Origin: Sabellastarte sp. h YS-2021 | Lineage: Eukaryota; Annelida; Polychaeta; Sabellida; Sabellidae | NCBI GenBank assembly: GCA_964017235.1 | Contig: OZ024931.1 | Location: forward strand, 103,062,221 to 103,126,220 | Length of the DNA stretch: 64,000 nucleotides | Direction: 5' to 3' | Shown: in pieces, positions 1-11,315 of the stretch | Numbering within the stretch: the first letter of the stretch is position 1 | How the letters are laid out: each line of letters starts with the position of its first letter | The notes under the pieces: model-generated | Databases searched by the model: none | Told to the model about the DNA's origin: nothing | Seen by the model: only the letters and a program-made list of their open reading frames with translations | Program-made: the position numbers and the translations under genes

Positions 1-780
1 TTCTAACTGGAATAGTTTCATGTTACAACTGATTTACTCAAAAGTGAGAACCAGAAAGTAGCCATTGCTCAGCTGTTGCATGAGTTACTGGTCTCTAATT
101 ATACTATGACATAGCTGGCCCAAAAGTAGGTGAACAACATACTGGAAAGAATAGGCTAAGTGCAGCACTTTTGAAGACATTAGATACTGAGCCTTTCAAT
201 AATTTAGCTAAAAGTAAGGAAATAGCTGATATTCACTTATATAGTGCAATAGAGCTGCAAAGTACATACCATCTTGTAAAATTGATTTTATCAGTTTTAT
301 TACAAAAACCTTTAGATTTCAAAATTTTAAAATAATTATATTCTTTTACAAGACAACATTGTCGTGACTGCCAGATACTAGAAAAGTAGAAAATAGCATC
401 AGAGATGCCCGTACCCCACAGCCTAGAAGTACTGGATCAGTACAAAAGTTCAGGATACTTTCAGAGCACTGTCAGTGATATAAAGGTCCAAACAATGTTT
501 AAATAGAGAAAATAATGTCTAAGAGAAAGATAATGCATGTACTCTTTATCTACATCTGGCATGACCGAATTATGGTTTAGATGTTTTGAATATTACCATG
601 CATGGAAGTGGTAACACATTCAATGAATGCTTATGTGTGGTGTTGGAGCAAAATCTGTGGCTCACTTGATGAAATTCCATCCGTTACAATGGGAAGTTGT
701 AAAAGGAAAATTCTTAATGAATTCTAATATGACTTTAACAGTGCTTAATCTGCATCAAAAGACAGACCCAAAGGTGCAAC
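1..780. other. Unassigned AT-rich noncoding DNA
   Basis: No convincing coding frame, RNA gene or inverted-repeat element was seen here. The short frame at 627-842 runs into the tandem repeat that begins near 783 and is not credible as a gene. Confidence 0.5.
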
Positions 781-782
781 AA

Positions 783-1400
783 GATTTTAAAGGTCAAGGT
801 CACTACGACAAGGTCAAAGGTCAAATCAAGGTCACACCATGATACTGCACACCTACAACCCCTAACCAATGTCCCTACCAAGCATCAACTTCCTACACCT
901 TACGGTTTCCGAGATATAGCCCGGACAAGATTTTATAGGTCAAGGTCACTACAGCAAGGTCAAATGTCAAATCAAGGTCAGACCATGACGTTGCACACCT
1001 ACACCCCCTTACCAATGTCCCTACCAAGTATCAGCTTCCTACACCTTACAGTTTCTGAGATATAGCCTGGACAAGATTTTATAGGTCAAGGTCACTACAG
1101 CAAGGTCAAATCAAAGTCAGACCATGACATTGCACACCTACAGCCCCTAACCAATGTCCCTACCAAGTATCAGCTTCCTACACCTTACGGTTTCCGAGAT
1201 ATAGGCCGGACAAGATTTTCAAACTCAAGGTCACTACGGCAAGGTCAATGGTCAAATCAAGGTCATACCATGACACTGCACACCTACACATCCTAACCAA
1301 TGTCCCTACCAAGTATCAACTTCCTATGCCTTACGGTTTCTGAGATACAGCCCGGACAAACTTTTTCCCGCTGCCCGCCCACCCGGACACCATGGGTGAA
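783..1400 (+). repeat. 146-bp tandem repeat with AGGTCA half-sites, about four copies
   Basis: The phrase CAAGGTCACTAC recurs at 795, 941, 1087 and 1226, giving periods of 146, 146 and 139 bp. Each unit has two to three CAAGGTCA or AGGTCA words, then a conserved stretch (CACACCTACA, ACCAATGTCCCTACCAAG, CTTCCTACACCTTACGGTTT, GAGATATAGCCCGGACAAG). The last copy runs into a CCCGCTGCCCGCCCACCCGG tail near 1367, which looks like the end of the repeat element. The sequence differs from the 147-bp satellite elsewhere in the window, although both carry the same hexamer and almost the same period. Confidence 0.8.
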
Positions 1401-1599
1401 AACAATACCCTGACAGCAATTAAGGGCTGTGGGGTAAAAACTCACTCAAATTGTTGGGTAATTTGCAAAAAACTTTACATTTTTATGTTTTAAAGATAAA
1501 AATACAGATAAAGTACTTTGATACATTTTACGTCTTAACTTCATATCTTGAAAATTCAAAATTCAACTTGACCTAGCGTATCGGAGAACCAATGCAAAT

Positions 1600-2325
1600 T
1601 TGTATCCACCAAAAAGACAACTCACCAAAGCCAGTGAACCACCATTGTTTGACCTTGAAGGAGGGGCCCAAGGTCAAATCTGAACACACCAGAAGATTCC
1701 CAGCCCATGATTTGCTATAAGCTGGTTTTAGATTGCAAACCTCTTGGACCAATAATAAGAGAGTTATAGGCACTTTTAAAGTTCGGCTGTCCTCGTTTGA
1801 CCTTGAAGGAGGGGTTAAAGCTCAAGTCTGACCACATCAGAAGATTCCCAGCCCATGATTTCCTATAAGTTACAAGCACTTTTAAGTTTGGCTGTCCTTG
1901 ATTGACATTGAAGGAGGGGCCCAAGGTCAGATCTGAACACAGAGAAAGATTCCCAGAACATGATTTCCTATTAGTTGGTTTGCCATTGAAAACCTCCAGG
2001 ACCAATAATAAGCGAGTTATAAGCACTTTTAAGCCTGGCTGTCCTCATTTGACCTTGAAGTAGGGCCCAAGGTCAAATCTGAAAACATCAGAAGATTCCC
2101 ATCCCATGATTTCCTATAAGTTAGTTTCACATTGCAAACCTCTAGGACCAATAATATATGAGTTATAAACACTTTAAAGTTTGGCTGTCCTCGTTTTACC
2201 TTGAAGGAGGGGCCCAAGGTCAAATCTGAACACATCAGAAGATTTCCAGACCATGATTTCCTATATGTTGGTTTCACATTGCAAACCTCTAGGACCAATA
2301 ATAAGTGAGTTATAAGCATTTTTTG
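1600..2325 (+). repeat. Five degenerate copies of the 147-bp satellite, inverted relative to the main array
   Basis: Five units carry the core TTTGACCTTGAAGGAGGGGC followed by CAAGGTCAAAT, at about 1649, 1798, 1900, 2049 and 2195. Spacings are about 149, 102, 149 and 147 bp, so one unit is internally shortened. Flanking words such as AGAAGATTCCCAGCCCATGA and GGACCAATAATAAG are the reverse complement of those in the 46.4-49.2 kb array. This is therefore the same family in the opposite orientation, more decayed, about 44 kb away. It ends abruptly against a LINE fragment at about 2325. Confidence 0.85.
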
Positions 2326-2620
2326 AGGGTCAAGACCTTTTCTCTTCAAGAGGAATGGAACTGCTGCCTTTGTCAAAGGAGCTGGACAGTCAGCTGACTT
2401 AAGTGACAAGTTTACCATGTCTCTAATTGCCGGAGCTAAAACATTAATGTGTCTTTAATAAATGACGAAGGAATGGGATTGTAGTCACCGAAGATGCTCT
2501 GGACACTGTTACAAATTTCCTCAGTAGCCATTTCAAAGTGTGTGACTTGACTGGCATCCTTGTCAAACAATTTTTCCTATCCTATAATCATAGCATCTGT
2601 GTGGGGCGCTGTAAGATCTC
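2325..2620 (-). pseudogene. LINE reverse-transcriptase fragment
   Basis: Read on the minus strand, this stretch gives pieces typical of the segment before the RT palm of jockey/L2-type LINEs: a NPIPSSFIKDTL-like block, then RDMVNLSLKSA, then TKAAVPFLLKRKGLDP. The last two correspond to the familiar LINE pattern of an alpha-helix followed by a lysine-rich strand and a G-LDP turn. One stop interrupts the frame. The fragment ends at the junction with the 147-bp satellite, so it is a short 5'- and 3'-truncated relic. The superfamily assignment is by eye. Confidence 0.55.
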
Positions 2621-4313
2621 ATCACAGATCTTTAAAATATTGTCCATGAAAAATTAATTGAATGTGTTAGAAAGAGTGAATTCATTTCCATACTCAGGTA
2701 AAACACACATTCAAGAAGCATCCATAATATCCTTACAAGTATGAAATAATAAGGGATGGGTCAGTATGAAAAATGTGTACATCAGCAGGTCGCCAATGCA
2801 AAACCGTACTGATTTTGGGACTCTGCATTTTAGGACACCCCAACCAAATATGGACATTTCCTCTTAATGACATCGAAATAAGAGAAATTTGGGATAAAAG
2901 TGTGCAATTTCTTCAAATTTGTTGTTTGTTTCAAATATTTTAAGTTTTCCTTTGATTTTATGTGTTGACAAGCGAGATAGAGGTTATAAATTGTTGTAAC
3001 CAAAACATGGCAGTTCTGACATAAATATGTATTTTATGGCTGTTGAAATTTTAAAATCAATGTTAAAATTGTAAATGCCTTTACTGGTATATTGTCAAGG
3101 ATACAGTGTACAACTTGTGACACTCCATGTATAACAGTGAATCATAGCCAAGGGTTCATAGACAACTGGACCCTTCGCTAACTTGGCCCCAGTCAGATCA
3201 GACTGTTTTCGCTGCAAACTCAGCCCCTTCTAAAACTAATCCCCACAAAGTCGACCCTGGATCTATATGTATTAGTTACCTGTGCATCCTATACTGATAC
3301 ATCTATTATGTGTTTTAAGAGATAAAAAATTGAAAATCTATTGTACATCAATACATCCTAAATTATTTTATACCAATGGCAACTGTTTTCAGAAGGAAGT
3401 ATTGTACAAATGATGGCTACAATATTGAAACATTGGAAAACCAATGGATTTTACAACACACTCTCATTCATATTACTCCACGTAAACCTCAGTACAGATT
3501 ATGTCATACCATTTTTTCCCCGATTATAAACTGAAAACAATGATACCTAAATGATAAAAATCTACCAATAAATAACGATTTTTATCAATTTGAATTTGTA
3601 TCTAAATGGACCAAGTTTGCACCCAAATTGATATAGATGGGTCAGGGTCGGCATGGCTAAACACCGAAAGGATGCAAATGCCGAAAGGACACTGCAAGGC
3701 CCTAATTTACACCGCAAGGCCCTAATTTACCTGCTACAAAATGATCTTTACTTAATATGACTCTTTGTTTTTTCTTTAATTTTATGTTAGATTATTAATG
3801 TCCTGGTTCACCATTGTGTGCATGTTTTCATGTCAATTGCTGTTCTAGTCTGGTACCCTAAATTGCTTTTCTATCCTTATACCACTAATTACTTTATTGA
3901 TTACCCCCTAAACTCTAGTTATATTATTATTGTCCTGTTTGACCAGTTGTACTTTTAATTTGTTTTGATTGGTTTTGTCAATTATATCACACCCTATTGA
4001 GACAACTGCATTTCTAGTGTGGCACCCTTAATTACCTTTGTAGACTGATAACCCCAATTGCCTTTATTATGTTAGAGATGCCAAACAACATGCACAGTTG
4101 GGTTGCTAATTGCAAGGACACTAGAAAGTTTCTTAACTTTTAATTGGCATGTGTCATTTTCATGTAACTGCGACAAATCTTTACTGATGACTAACTCAAT
4201 ATTTTCTGATATATTACAGAACTCAACAATATATGTGCTTTGTAAGATACATTATGTCACATTTTCATGTAATAACTAACACCAGACTTAACACGGCAAG
4301 GAGAGACAGTCAC
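2620..4313. other. Unassigned noncoding DNA with one short tandem duplication
   Basis: No gene or element boundary was recognised. The only local structure seen is a duplicated phrase GCAAGGCCCTAATTTAC at about 3695-3731, preceded by two CCGAAAGGA words. Confidence 0.45.
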
Positions 4314-4322
4314 AAAACAATT

Positions 4323-4718
4323 TAGACGTGGTTACCTCGGCTCTACTTACTTGCGTGTAGAGCCGTGGCACGACCCCACATAAAACTAGAGATTTGCATA
4401 AAACACAAATACCATAAAAATTATATATACAACTGTTCCCACAACTATTTTGTTTCATTAACCTCAACAGTCAGTCAACATGCAAAGGCATTTGACAAAA
4501 AAATAAATTATACTTCCTCATTTTCAATACTTTTTGGACCATTTCTCCAGAAATTTGAAAATGCTCGTTTGTTATAAAAGCTGTATAAAATAGCATATAT
4601 ATTATACACATATTGTTTTATTCAACAGAAAATGATTTTTTCGCAAATCTCTAGTTTTATGTGGGGTAGTGCCATGGCTCTTAAAGCAAGTAAAGTAGAG
4701 CCGAGGTAACCACATCTA
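4323..4718. mobile_element. MITE with about 75-bp TIRs and a perfect 9-bp target duplication (MULE-like)
   Basis: The left arm TAGACGTGGTTACCTCGGCT and the reverse complement of the right arm TAGATGTGGTTACCTCGGCT match. The match continues for roughly 75 bp, through ACCCCACATAAAACTAGAG and ATTTGC. The direct repeat AAAACAATT lies at 4314-4322 and again at 4719-4727. A 9-bp duplication with long TIRs is the signature of Mutator-like elements. The 396-bp length and lack of a transposase make it non-autonomous. The frame at 4365-4577 is internal noncoding sequence. Confidence 0.85.
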
Positions 4719-4772
4719 AAAACAATTTAGAAAATTTGATACTAATAAAATAAAGCACTAAAATCAACGCAG

Positions 4773-5846
4773 TGGTTAAATCACGGGACATCCCGATATG
4801 TAAATTACTGGCTAAATGTCGGGAAATAATTTCATTGGTTGATTTTTTATCATTAGTTTTCCAGGAAATCTGTGACCTCATATCTTCTCATGAATATTAA
4901 TGAGTTGATGCTACTGCGTGAATACTTGAGTTTAAGGTATTTGATCTTCATTGAAGCCTCCATTTTATAAAGTATTGTTAGAAAACCCCGGGAAATCTGT
5001 GACCTCATATCTTCTCATGAATATTAATGAGTTGGTGCTTCTACCTTGAGTTCTCGAGTTGAAGGTATTTTATCTTCATTGAAGCTTACATTTTATAAAA
5101 TATTGTAAGTAAACCCCTAGACCGATTAATCTGCCTCTCAGCCAATTTTTAAAAGATTGATGTATTGGCGAGAGACAGATGGCATTAGTATGCAAAAAAC
5201 ATAAACGTCCTGAAGGGCAACAAGTGGCACACAGCCTGACATTAAACATGTACTAGACTACCACCTTGAGTATCAAGGATGTGCCCCGCATTAAAAGAAA
5301 TAAACTTTTTTCATAGTTAATGGATATATTTACCAAAATATATTTCACTTGCCAAATTTTATCATTGTTTATACAAACAGGAAGTGCAGAAAAAGTGTCT
5401 ATATTACTGCAAACACAGAAAATTGTGTTCCTGCATCTAAATGCTTTATACTGTTAATACATATAAGTGCATATTTTAAAGTTTAAAGGGATGGTAATTT
5501 TCAGATATTGAAGTTTTTTGTGTAGCGAGGAACTCTGTCCCAAAATGCCATCCATCAGTTTTAAAAAGGCATATTTTGGGACAGAAAACTCGGTCTAGTA
5601 AACCCCAGGAAATCCACAACCTCATATCTTCTCATGAATATTAATTAGCTGATGCTACTGCCGTGAGTTCTGAGTTTAAAGTATTTGATCTTTTTGTGGC
5701 TTTCATTTTGTAAAATATTGCTACAATGCTAAAACAAGGCATCCCATGATATAAAGCAGATATAAAGCACTTCCCAGTTTTCACGATTTAGCACTTCCTG
5801 ATATATAGCCAATATGTTACATATCGGGACGTCCCGGGACATAACC
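4773..5846. mobile_element. 1.07-kb non-autonomous TIR element with internal 125-bp repeats
   Basis: The left end GGTTAAATCACGGGACATCC plus CGATATGTAA matches, with mismatches, the reverse complement of the right end GGTTATGTCCCGGGACGTCC plus CGATATGTAA. Similarity extends about 50 bp inward (TTGGCTATATATCAGGAA against CTGGCTAAATGTCGGGAA). Inside are three copies of a roughly 125-bp unit at 4862-4989, 4990-5118 and 5603-5730. They share ACCTCATATCTTCTCATGAA and TATTAATGAG. No coding capacity and no clear target duplication were seen. Confidence 0.65.
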
Positions 5847-5865
5847 TTGCCGTAAAATCAATCTA

Positions 5866-6082
5866 GTGGTGGTGGACCAATTCACGCCTGGGTACCTATT
5901 CACGCCCACCCCTAAATTTATCCAAAACAATCACAGTTAAACAATAAATTACAAATGTAAATGATCCATTTGATGAATATCTATGATGTGGTAAACATCT
6001 TCTCTCTGAAAAATTATAAATCTTCATGAAAATTGAGGGTGGGCCTGAATTGGTACCCGGGCGTGAATCTGTCCACCACCAC
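5866..6082. mobile_element. 217-bp MITE with TA flanks
   Basis: The left end GTGGTGGTGGACCAATTCAC and the right end, reverse-complemented, GTGGTGGTGGACAGATTCAC define TIRs of about 50 bp that continue through GCC-GGGTACC and GGCCCACCC. TA lies immediately outside on both sides (5864-5865 and 6083-6084), as for Tc1/mariner-type insertion. No coding capacity. Confidence 0.75.
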
Positions 6083-6087
6083 TACTG

Positions 6088-6299
6088 CCTTGCTACCAAT
6101 TATCGCCACGAGAAAATAAAACATTCATATTTCAGTGATTTTCATATATAATGAAAAGCTTTTTGTTTTGTATTTGTTCCATTCACTTTGGAAATAGTTT
6201 TACCTTATTTGCTAGACTTTGGATGGCATTTTGGTGAAGTTATATCTATTTTAATTCTGTCTGGCGATAATTGGTACCCGGCGATAATTGGTAGCAAGG
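6088..6299. mobile_element. 212-bp MITE, adjacent to and partly resembling the previous one
   Basis: A perfect 20-bp terminal inverted repeat, CCTTGCTACCAATTATCGCC, is present at both ends, and CTG flanks both sides. The right arm contains GCGATAATTGGTA twice, separated by CCCG. The phrase AATTGGTACCCGG also occurs in the right arm of the MITE 5 bp to the left, so the two may be related families or share ancestry. Confidence 0.75.
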
Positions 6300-6859
6300 C
6301 TGTATCTTATATTCACAGATACTCAAGTATTGCACAATGTAGCCAGCCAACATATTATTTTCCCTTTGATAAGATAGAGATCTATCATCCTTGCAGTGCT
6401 AAAGGGTGTCTGCGTCCTTGTGGTGTTTAGAACGACCCGTCAGGGTTGATCATGTTTCATCAGAGCGATAATACCAGATCTCTAAAATTAATGATATCTG
6501 TACTTCACTAAACTTTACATACGCATTGTCCTAACAAGAAAACCAACATCTGGATCATCGTCAAGAATCTCAGTCATTTTATGCCTCCTGTAATAGTATT
6601 ATTCCCTATTAGTAATATTTATATTTATTTTTCAAGTGTCCCTCCCTCTTGAATCCATACGTTTTACCGAAAGTACCTGTTTCTTTGATTGGATGAGGTC
6701 TAATTTACGGAACTTAGACGAAGAATTTGTAAAATAACCGAAATGAATGTATTATTGATGATTATTCCTTATGCCCAACTGATATATTGGGGCTTTAGTA
6801 TTATTTCCTCATACTATATTTATTTTGGCATTTGCTCAGAAATTATTGCATATCTCTAA

Positions 6860-7460
6860 CCCAGTAAACATTACAAACGTTTATAAACCTAGCCAACTAT
6901 GAACGGTTTATTTAAGGTTTAAAATGATGGGCTCCTAACGTTCGCGTATAAATGTTTATCAACGTTTAAGCATTATAAATGTTTATACATAAACATTTAT
7001 AAACGTTTATACATAAACATTTATAAACGTTCAAGTATCCAGCATGATTCAAGGGAGAATGTAAACAAACTTCATTTTATGAATAATTTCCCTGTTTACA
7101 TTAATTTAACCTTGTACAGTGCATTCTATGATACAATGTACTTTTATATCTCCACTTATAATTTAATGATGGCTTCAGCAACAGTGATACAGCAAGATAT
7201 AGTAACAGAAATATTTCTCCAGTTTCTCTCAAAATGGCTGTGCTGATATCATCATCCAAAATGAAAGCGAGGTTAAGATATTCTTCACTCTTTGTAAACA
7301 TTTAAAAACATTTATTAAATGTTTATAAACCAAACTAATGTTGCTGAAACGTTTATAAACCCATAATATTGAATAATTGTCAATATTTAGGTTTATATTT
7401 GGTTTTAAAAACGTTTATATGTTTACTAAACGTTTATAAATGTTTGCTATGTTTACTGGG
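6860..7460. mobile_element. 601-bp MITE rich in AAACGTTTATAAACG words
   Basis: The left end CCCAGTAAACATTACAAACG and the reverse complement of the right end CCCAGTAAACATAGCAAACA form TIRs of about 30 bp. The palindromic word AACGTTTATAAACGTT and close variants recur many times inside, clustered in the first 200 bp and last 150 bp. No transposase frame. No unambiguous target duplication beyond AA on both sides. Confidence 0.75.
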
Positions 7461-7613
7461 AATAAGTGGTACATGATACTCACATTACCTTTAACTAGCT
7501 GATACAGTGGTCATGAATTTCCTCAAGTGCTGCTTTAATTCATTAGCAGATCTCCATTTGAGGCTGTCTTATTCATGATAGACCACCATTCATAAGATTT
7601 ATTATTTTATAAT

Positions 7614-7638
7614 GGGGGTGGGGGGGTGGGGTGGGGTG
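7614..7638 (+). other. G-rich tract, G-quadruplex candidate
   Basis: Four runs of four or more G separated by single T residues lie within 25 bp (pattern G5-T-G7-T-G4-T-G4). This satisfies the usual G4 motif with 1-nt loops, which are the most stable kind. No gene is close enough to suggest a role. Confidence 0.7.
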
Positions 7639-8099
7639 TGTGTTGCACTGGAGTTGACCCTACAACTGAGTCTACAACTCTAGGGTCAATTGCAAAAGTC
7701 GGAAGTCAGGGACAAAAATCCAGAAAAATGTGCACAAAAAAGTTGTGTCGGTTTCATCTCCCTGACAGGATATAGTACAACCCAGATAGTCTGAATCTAC
7801 CCCCTGACCTGACTTGAGGATAGGGTGCTTTTCTCCACTACTAGACGGGAAACTACCAGAACAAGCCATAAAACCCTAACAGACAAGCTGTATCAACACT
7901 GACAAGCTGTAGTAATACACCAACAGGACTGGCACATTTTCCTGACCACACTATATAAATTCCTTCTGGCTGCTGTGACTCATCATGTGACATTATCACT
8001 GCAAAGATGCCAGCTACACATCAGAAAAACTTTCTAAAGAAGCTTAGGGTACTTTTGTTTTTTATTGAGTTTAATATTTTGATTTTCATTATTATTTGC

Positions 8100-9000
8100 A
8101 GACAGAAAAGGACACATCTGAACCCAAGACTAGTACCTGACCTACAGGCCAGCACCTACACCACAGAGACAGCCACCACCCAGGAGAAGAAGAAAGCCAC
8201 AGATCATGCCTTGGATACTTCATAGAGAAGAAAGAGAATGCTACAGAACTCTTGTGCCAATTCAATACAGACTGATATCTTAGGCTACCAGAATATTGTC
8301 ACTATACCACCAGCATATTTTACTTTATTGAGGAATGCATAGATGGTATACATATCACCATGAAGAAACCCAAGAAATCTGGGAGTGAATATTACACCTA
8401 CAAGGGATTCTTTTCCCTGGGAATACTAGCCTTGGTCTAAACAGAATACAGATTTCTCTGGATAGATGTTAGGCAAAGTGGATCTTCATCAGATGCAAAT
8501 ATTTTTAACTGAATCTAGTTAAGGAAGAAGACCGAGAATGGCACCTTGGGGCTTCTGCCACCTGAGCTATTTGGGGAGGGAGAACCAGATTTGCACTATT
8601 TCTTACTGGGTGACAATGTCTTTGCCTTGATGCCATGGCTTGTGAAACCCTACAGAGGAAGACAATTCAGAAGGGAAAAGAGAAGAGCAAACTACAGGAT
8701 CTCCAGAGGCAGGAGGGTGATGGAGAATGTGTTTGGAATCCTGGAAAGCAGATTCAGGGTCTTACTGGGCACAATGGAACAAAGGCTGAAGGTTGTCAGA
8801 GACATTGTTTTGACATATGTAGTGTTGCAGAATATGTTGAGGGCACACCAGGGTGGAGCAGACATGGCATCCACCCCAGCAGGTGATTACGAGTCCCTAC
8901 AAAATAAACAAGTGGTGTATGTGCCAGATGACAACTACAGGAAACTTTTGAAGGAGGTCAAACATCAGCAAGACCTACTGAAGATTATTTCAATCATCTT
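8100..9000 (+). pseudogene. PIF/Harbinger transposase (DDE_Tnp_4 type) pseudogene
   Basis: The plus strand encodes successive pieces of a Harbinger nuclease. A PWILHREERECYRTL block near 8195-8240 precedes the catalytic core. An [15 protein letters not shown] block carries the first acidic residue, then [25 protein letters not shown] and GSSSDANIFN (about 8345-8515). From 8546 follow YFLLGDNVFALMPWLVKPY and RISRGRRVMENVFGILESRF, with the final catalytic Glu in the VMENVF context. A segment between the N-terminal block and IDGIHI is missing. Stops sit in the middle (one replaces the residue before TEYRFLW) and a frame change precedes 8546. The element is therefore dead. An intron-like acceptor (TTATTATTTGCAG) lies at about 8101. 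The partner gene is on the opposite strand at 9935-11315. Confidence 0.85.
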
Positions 9001-9022
9001 TGTGCATTGGCTGGTCATGAGG

Positions 9023-9590
9023 ACAGAATCTGATATGGGAGCGACCCTGGGGACAGAAGAAGCTAACATCTATCAGTCTTTTTCAGGACTACCCAATTAT
9101 TCCAAGAACTTTTATTATTTAAGCTGGTGTTGCTCCAATTTCCAAACAATTTCCCCCCAAATTCCAATACATTTCCAACGTGTTTCCAAACAATTTTCAA
9201 CAAAATAACTATTGAATAACACCAACACAAGTTATGTAAAATGTCCAGCATTAAAACTTAAATTTTTTAAATCTTCAAAGAGAATTTTTTTTTCAAATTT
9301 TTTTGACAGAATCTGATATGGGAGCGACCCTGGGGACGGAAGAAGCTAACATCTATCAGTCTTTTTCAGGACTACCCAATTATTCCAAGAACTTTTATTA
9401 TTTAAGCTGGTGTTGCTCCAATTTCCAAACAATTTCCCCCCAAATTCCAATACATTTCCAACGTGTTTCCAAACAATTTTCAACAAAATAACTATTGAAT
9501 AACATCAACACAAGTTATGTAAAAATGTCCAGCATTTTAAATTTTTTAAACCTTCAAAGAGAATTTTTTTTTCAATTTTTCTTTTTATAT
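9023..9590. repeat. Near-perfect 283-bp tandem duplication inside the Harbinger element
   Basis: ACAGAATCTGATATGGGAGC begins at 9023 and again at 9306. The following approximately 270 bp are almost identical in the two copies, including a cluster of TTTCCAAACAATTT-like words. Differences are a handful of substitutions and one indel near 9240/9525. The first copy includes the end of the transposase frame, so the duplication arose within the element. The 62-residue frame at 9303-9491 is just the second copy of that tail. Confidence 0.9.
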
Positions 9591-9934
9591 TTCTGGCAAA
9601 TTTGCAAGATATTTCTAAGTTGAAAACTTTCTTAAATATCAAAATCTTTGGAGAACTTCAAAAGTTTCTCAAAGGTCAAAACTGAAAAGGTTGGATCCAA
9701 AGGTCAAAATAATTCCAAAAAATGTCAAAGATTCTTAAATGACAAAGGGTTTATAATCATATTTTTAATTCTTTTTTTTGTAAAGTTTAATTAATTTTAG
9801 CCAAATTTTTTAAGCTAAAGTCTCTTTTTTTTCTTCAAGTTCTTATTCCAAAATTTTATAATTTTTTACAAAGCTCAAAATATTTTAAGTCCATGTTGGA
9901 TTTATGTCTAGGTGTTTATGTTTATTTAGGTCTA

Positions 9935-11315
9935 CACCTGCTGCTGCTTGGGCTCGGATAACTGCTGGAGAGGCTGGGGCTGGGGCTAGGCTGGCTACTG
10001 CTGAGGCTCTTGCTGCTTGGTGGTTGGAGGAGAGGCTGCATGTTGATGTGTGTCACTTTGTGAAAACGGTTGAGGTGTATCAATCTGCTGGTAGCTCATG
10101 ACTAATTTTAGATTCCCCAAAAGCTAGAGAGTCTTGAAATGTTGTGTAAACTTTTTTCACCTATTTCAGAGGTTAATGACAGCAGGTTGAAATGCTTTGT
10201 CAGGGTCAGTGTGAAAGTAATCGGTCTTGAAGGCCCGGGTTGTTGGTCATCAACAACTACGAAGGAAATCAGCTGCCCTCTTAGCTGCTGTTGTCCTCTG
10301 GGTGCCACTTGGCTCTGCTGAGCTGGTTGGATGACCTGGTTTGTTGGCATCTGAGTCTCTGGAATAGTTGGAATAGGTGTATTCCTTACCAGCTGGTTGC
10401 TGTGGCTGTTGAAAGTCTGTGGCACATATGTGGAAGTGGCGCTGGAGCTCTAAGAGTGCGTAGGTTGCTGGGGTTGATGGGTCCTTTCCTCTGCCATGCT
10501 CTGGATCCCACTTAAAAGTTTCTTAGACTAGCTTCTGAATGTTTGAGTGTCTCTTCCTTCTAAAGCCTCAACCTCAGATGCCAGGTAGTTGCAGAAGGCT
10601 GTTATGGGGGTCTCCTGCTTGGCCCGAGAAAAGATGAAAGCCTGGGTTTCATCTATACAAACTGGTCCATGGCCAGCTGGTCGACTGTGAGGCCATGGGA
10701 AATTACACTGGGGCTTGCAACTGAAAGCTGTTATGGGGTGTCTGATTGCATGCTCATGTCCGTACTATAAGTGTCTGTAGAGCCTCTGGAGATGTCGTGT
10801 TCTGAGGCAATGGATGCTCTGGCTCCTTGGGCATGGCTTCAAGCCTGAAGATTTGCTGAGTCCCTTGCATCTGATGTGTGTCTTCAAGAAGTTAAATTTG
10901 TCCTGAATCCAGTTCTGCCTCTCTGTCATTTCCTTGGGAGTTTTCTGCAGCAAGTTATTTGGGATTCGAACCAAGCCTTGCACACTTTAACAGATAGCTT
11001 ACAGCTGCTGGTCAACCTCTCCCACAGACATTCTTTACTGGCCTTGTCCTTAAAGTTCCCATTGGTCTTGTCGAAGAGCTCCTCATGATCCTTGACTAAG
11101 TCCACAATAGCCTCATCTGAGTCTGTTAAGTAAATGTTCTTGTGCCTGGATTGTGATTGAGATGAACCCAACCCTTTTCCACCCTCTGTGTCCATTTCAC
11201 TGTCACTCCTGTTAGTTCTTGGTCACTATTTTTGGTTCCCCAACTTAAACTCTGTGGGCGTGTCTGTGGGAACTTCTATCTTCCTTTTATTCCTTCTGCC
11301 CTTTTTAGAACCCAT
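9935..11315 (-). pseudogene. Harbinger-associated MADF/Myb-type DNA-binding protein pseudogene
   Basis: The ATG at 11315-11313 opens a basic N-terminus (MGSKKGRRNKRK). After two stops comes a MADF-like domain at about 11130-10930: IYLTDSDEAIVDLVKDHEEL, FDKTNGNFKDKA and CLWERL. Next come TERQNWIQDKFNFLKTHI and GLSKSSG (10900-10830), a helix resembling NYLASEVEALEGRD, and a Q/P-rich tail with FVVVDDQQPGPSRP. In such two-gene Harbinger elements the partner protein binds the transposon ends and brings the transposase into the nucleus. That role is family knowledge and not shown here. The frame is broken by several stops and shifts. A Q-rich stretch at 10100-9935 probably is a terminal exon (YQQIDTPQPFSQSDT). 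A related copy lies at 33950-34990. Confidence 0.75.

Noticed and set aside
1573-2418. Minus-strand frames with repeated LLLVLEVCN and SDLTLGPSFKV text
   Set aside because: Translation of degenerate satellite copies in another frame, partly fused to a LINE scrap; not a gene.
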